Below, in pieces: positions 60,809 through 64,000 of a DNA stretch of 64,000 bases (positions within the stretch are counted from its first letter, which is position 1; every line of letters begins with the position of its first letter). Below the pieces are notes generated by a model. The model had not been told where the DNA came from, searched no databases, and saw nothing but the letters and a program-made list of their open reading frames with translations. The translations under genes were made by a program, and so were the position numbers. Where the stretch lies: NCBI RefSeq assembly GCF_037975245.1, contig NC_092581.1:12611303-12675302 (forward strand), in the 5' to 3' direction. Origin of the DNA: Apostichopus japonicus (taxonomy: Eukaryota > Echinodermata > Holothuroidea > Aspidochirotida > Stichopodidae).

Positions 60809-61993
60809 CATCTGTGCTGTAAGAAAGTCATGTTTGTTGGACTTGCTGGTAAGTGGGCGACTATGCTTCGACAGTTCCCTTTCGTCGTTAAATGTCCTAA
60901 TGATCTATATATGGAAGTGAAGATTAAGAAGAAGAAGCCAGCTAAATCGGCTAAAACTAATGTAAATAACTGTACTGTGGTAGTTGATCATGTTGATGTT
61001 CCAATGGCTATCGCATCGGCCGATCTTGTAGTCTTTACACATATTGGTAGTTACATGTCATTGAATCTCTGGAGGGATTTATTACGATACAAACATGAAA
61101 ATCAACGTTGGGTATTCAGTACCATTGAGAGTGCCATCTATGTACGGGGACTATTACCTCCTTGGAATTTACGAAATGAAACGTATGACTTTGCGGATAC
61201 CTACCTGAGCCATACCGATGTAACGACTGTTTATGGAAGTTATCAACCATTCCAAATAGGAAAACCGAAAAGACTTTGGAATGATACAGAACATCTCGCA
61301 GGTAAAAAAAGAGTCATATCCTGGACAGCGAGTCATTGTGAAACTTTACAATGGAACAGGCATGGATTTGTCCATGATCTTGAGAAACTTTTATCTGTAG
61401 ATACTTATGGAAAATGTGGAAAATTATCAATCTGTTCAGCGACTTGGGAAGCAAACTGTTCCTTGAAATTTGATAATCTCATGAAAACTTATAAATTTGG
61501 TTTAGCGTTAGAAAACAGTTGTTGTAAGGAATATATCACCGAGAAGTTCTGGAATATGTTATCACTCGGAACAGTCCCTGTTGTAATTGGTCCACCTTTG
61601 GAGGACTTGGTGAAGTTAGCGCCACCGAACTCTTTCATCCATGCTGATCAGTTCGAATCAATGGATAAGATGGCGGAGTATCTGTTATACCTCGATGGAA
61701 ATGACACAGCTTACAAAGAGTATTTCACATGGAAAAGAGAAGGTCAAATACTACAAGACACAATTCCGGAGCATTACAAACGTGCAGTGAGCGATGGAAC
61801 TATATGTAAACTGATGAAGAGGCTGCAAGAAGACTCTGTGTCCGCGTCGGAAAAGGGTGTTCCAAGAACTCCATTTAACGTTTATTCATCCTCGTGGGAA
61901 GACACTTGTGTGTCTTGCGGTCGCCATCGTTGGCTGAAGAAGTACGAATATCCGCCGGACCACAAACATAAATCGAGCAGCTTGTGGGCATAA
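60809..61993 (+). CDS. Fucosyltransferase 3' part: GT10 catalytic domain
   Basis: Open to TAA. Landmarks: WVFSTIESAIYVRGLLPPW and DFADTYLSHTDVTTVYGSY (GT10 N-terminal subdomain), RVISWTASHC, VDTYGKCG, the donor-binding signature FGLALENSCCKEYITEKFWN (61496-61555), GTVPVVIGPP, and a C-terminal CVSC motif. The initiator of this part in the present sequence would have to be internal, because the frame upstream of 60801 is element DNA. Confidence 0.85.
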   Translation, partial: HLCCKKVMFVGLAGKWATMLRQFPFVVKCPNDLYMEVKIKKKKPAKSAKTNVNNCTVVVDHVDVPMAIASADLVVFTHIGSYMSLNLWRDLLRYKHENQRWVFSTIESAIYVRGLLPPWNLRNETYDFADTYLSHTDVTTVYGSYQPFQIGKPKRLWNDTEHLAGKKRVISWTASHCETLQWNRHGFVHDLEKLLSVDTYGKCGKLSICSATWEANCSLKFDNLMKTYKFGLALENSCCKEYITEKFWNMLSLGTVPVVIGPPLEDLVKLAPPNSFIHADQFESMDKMAEYLLYLDGNDTAYKEYFTWKREGQILQDTIPEHYKRAVSDGTICKLMKRLQEDSVSASEKGVPRTPFNVYSSSWEDTCVSCGRHRWLKKYEYPPDHKHKSSSLWA

Positions 61994-62479
61994 CACACAG
62001 GACACACAGATACACACACGCATGTTTTTATTACACTCAGACCGAGGACCCCATTGTTTTTCCATTGTTCAAATCCACGTACTCTAACCTTAACAATACC
62101 CCTACAATAGAATTCTTCCGAGGACTTGGTGATTCTTTAGAAATCACAACCGAGGACCTGGAATTCTTTGTTCAGTTCCTCGGTCAGAATACGAAACAAA
62201 CGCACCCGTACACAAATCCATACATAGAAGAACATGCAGAAAAGTTCCATCATTTCTGCCCATCAACTCTAGTACATCGACCAGAAAATAGTTTTAAGCA
62301 TAAAATAAGTGAATAACAAGTCGAACTGGTCGAGTGCAGTATGAACTTGCATCTGTAGAAATGCCTATACCTATGTCCAGCTGGTTGTAAATTTCAAGCC
62401 GGTGCCGAACGATTAATCCCGTGTAGTATAATTACCAACACAATGAAATTGAACGAAAATTACTGGCAGGATTACAACA
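61994..62479 (+). other. Fucosyltransferase 3' flank
   Basis: A 110-codon frame (61984-62316) overlaps the stop region but has no recognisable domain and is best read as 3' UTR. Confidence 0.4.
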
Positions 62480-62985
62480 CAGTGTGTCATCGTTGCAGGT
62501 TTTAAGAAAAATTGACAGTTTTACCCTTTTTAAATCCAAACTTAAGACTCGTTTATACTGCAAAGCTTATAATATCTGATATCATTTTTTGTATTTTTAT
62601 TTCTGTGGTTTGTCCATGTTTTTTATATTTTCCCGGCTCTTGCGATTATTTACGTTTTCAAATTTTAATTTCCAAGGTTTTTATATAAAATTTTTATTTA
62701 TATTTTTCTATTAAATATCATATTTTCTTATTTGCTATATTTTATATTCACTTGATTTCTGATTCGTAAATTGTGTCCTTGCTATATATTTGTTTTACTG
62801 TTTTTCATGTAATTATGATATTCTTTTATCCACTATATTTATTAACTTAATTTAACTTGATTTTTGTTTTAAATTCTTTCTTATTATTGTTTAATTACTC
62901 TTCATGTAAAGCGCGTATGAATTATATATATTTTATAGTATTTGCGCTATATAAGGAACCATGATAATAATAATAATAATTTTCT
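62480..62985 (+). mobile_element. 5'-truncated LINE
   Basis: An open stretch 62499-62579 reads IDSFTLFKSKLKTRLYCKAY before TGA, the pattern that closes reverse transcriptases of CR1/L2/RTE-type LINEs (FKSxLKTxLF). It is followed by about 350 bp of AT-rich 3' UTR, the tttgcgctatataagg motif and an (ATA)n tail. The 5' boundary is approximate. Confidence 0.65.
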
Positions 62986-63815
62986 GTTCTGTATGAGATC
63001 AAGAGTTGATCGATGTATTCAAAGTCCCAACTGGGCCACCGAACAAAACTAAGTTATCCTTCCTCGGAAAGATCTCAAAAGCTAGTCGGTTTTCTGTACC
63101 CTCCCCCCACCCACCCACACCCTCACCCCCATCACCACCACATTTTAATTTTAACATCCATGAATCATATTGTGTTTAAGCCCCAGAATGATTTATGCGA
63201 ATTTTCTGTTGGCTGAAGTTGATGACATAGCAATAAAGCTGATATTTTTTTTTGATCCTTAGACAAAAACCACATCATCATATAAATTTGCATCGATGGG
63301 GTTTTCAATTATCAGTGCATGCCGGGAGTTTTTCTCGCCAATATAATTATTCCTTATTTGTCTCCATAAAATCCTTTCAAATCTCTAGTCGCTGCCTTTC
63401 AAACTATACTTAGGGGAATTAATATAAGTTTATATATAACTATTAGAATCCCTTCCTATAGTTCCCAGTCAATCTTCTGGGACTGGTACGGCAATATAGA
63501 GACTGTTACCTCTCACCACGTAAATGGTGTCCCGCAGGTTGGGTACCCGGTACAAAGAACAACACGGTCAGGGCGTCAGACGGCGATCTCTGCTCTTCTT
63601 TTGAGGTTTTCATTTGATATCACACTTGACTTAATTGTATGTATGTATGTGTGTATGTATTTTAGATGCTCCTGCAAGCAGGAACTCGCAAAGAAGCCTC
63701 ATCGGCTTATCAAAGCCGAAAGCTGACTCAATTCAGTCTGTTGGATTTACATTTAACGTCCATGATTATGAATTGTCAACAACTCTGTAACTGGACGACA
63801 TACATTAATCTTGAA
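62986..63815. other. Intergenic
   Basis: Contains a CCCCCCACCCACCC-like low-complexity patch (about 63103-63140) and a (TATG)n patch near 63637. No gene is supported. Confidence 0.45.
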
Positions 63816-63866
63816 GTGACTCGAACTCGGGACCTTATGATTGAAAGGCACCGGCGTTAACCACTG
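63816..63866 (-). repeat. tRNA-like SINE fragment
   Basis: On the minus strand: cagtggttaacgccggtgcc, an anticodon-like loop, then the B box gagttcgagtc. The 5' quarter with a full A box and a pairing acceptor stem is missing. Confidence 0.5.
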
Positions 63867-64000
63867 TTTTGTGGTTAACAAATTGAATTTTGCATTGGAG
63901 TAGAGTAGTTAGCTGCATAATCGTGTAAATAGCAGTTGGGCAATTGTATGTGATGTATACCGGTAACGTTTCGTACGGTAAATGCCAGGTGTAAGGCATG

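Larger units (their letters stand above)
59501..61993 (+). pseudogene. GT10 alpha-1,3-fucosyltransferase interrupted by a transposon
   Basis: Golgi type II membrane enzyme transferring fucose from GDP-fucose to N-acetylglucosamine or glucose of glycans (CAZy GT10). The gene is intronless, as is usual in this family. The 5' part (59501-59890, 130 codons) gives a short cytoplasmic tail, a membrane anchor (IFVWFTACVVVIFGL) and a stem. The 3' part (60809-61993, 394 codons) gives the catalytic domain. A 909-bp element plus one 9-bp target duplicate separates them. Ignoring these, the two parts are in the same frame, about 524 residues in total, so the ancestral gene was intact. As sequenced, translation stops at 59939-59941 inside the element, before the catalytic domain. 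It could be a disrupted allele in one individual, a young pseudogene, or still expressed if the insert is spliced out. Confidence 0.8.

Noticed and set aside
61984-62316. 110-codon frame after the fucosyltransferase
   Set aside because: Overlaps the stop of the real gene, no recognisable domain, begins without a supported start.

Overview
This is a eukaryotic nuclear genome window from a deuterostome, most likely an echinoderm (a holothurian would fit). The evidence is a ten-exon katanin p60 gene with GT-AG introns whose protein resembles sea urchin p60 more than any other I recall. The non-coding DNA is also typical of a marine invertebrate: hAT-like miniature elements with 8-bp target-site duplications, Penelope/LINE remnants, tRNA-like SINEs and many G/C homopolymer runs. 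No prokaryotic genes, operons, rRNA or intact tRNA genes were seen.

Layout. 1-3688 is repeat-rich: a segmental duplication (1-945, repeated at 2761-3688 and resumed at 14526-14646), a GATATC-palindrome element, and hAT-like insertions. 3689-14525 looks like one 10.8-kb insertion with CACTA/EnSpm-like ends and a 2-bp duplication. It splits the second copy of the segmental duplication, and the first copy preserves the empty site. Inside it a second element of the same style (7100-12935, TA duplication) is nested. Each carries a multi-exon gene of the same orphan family: gene A (about 4911-7064) outside the inner element, gene B (7406-11545) inside it. 14526-22672 is intergenic (second GATATC element in inverted orientation, a 639-bp hAT element, a SINE, AGGCCTA-rich DNA).

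22673-32726 is katanin p60 (KATNA1-like), predicted 495 residues, with a hammerhead-like motif, a SINE, a Penelope GIY-YIG remnant, a minisatellite and a LINE tail in its introns. The acceptor and first bases of its last exon are tandemly repeated. 32727-50957 is mostly gene-free: nested hAT elements, a hairpin, microsatellites, a 360-bp direct duplication and a Harbinger transposase remnant.

50958-51993 is the large 3' exon of a galactose-3-O-sulfotransferase. 53674-55428 is a satellite of about 38 units of 46 bp. 59501-61993 is an intronless GT10 alpha-1,3-fucosyltransferase whose frame is broken by a 909-bp terminal-inverted-repeat element with a perfect 9-bp target duplication. The window ends with a truncated LINE and a tRNA-like fragment.

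Katanin severs microtubules in the cytoplasm. The sulfotransferase and fucosyltransferase would act in the Golgi on glycan ends; they lie on the same strand about 7.5 kb apart. Nothing in the sequence shows that they work together.
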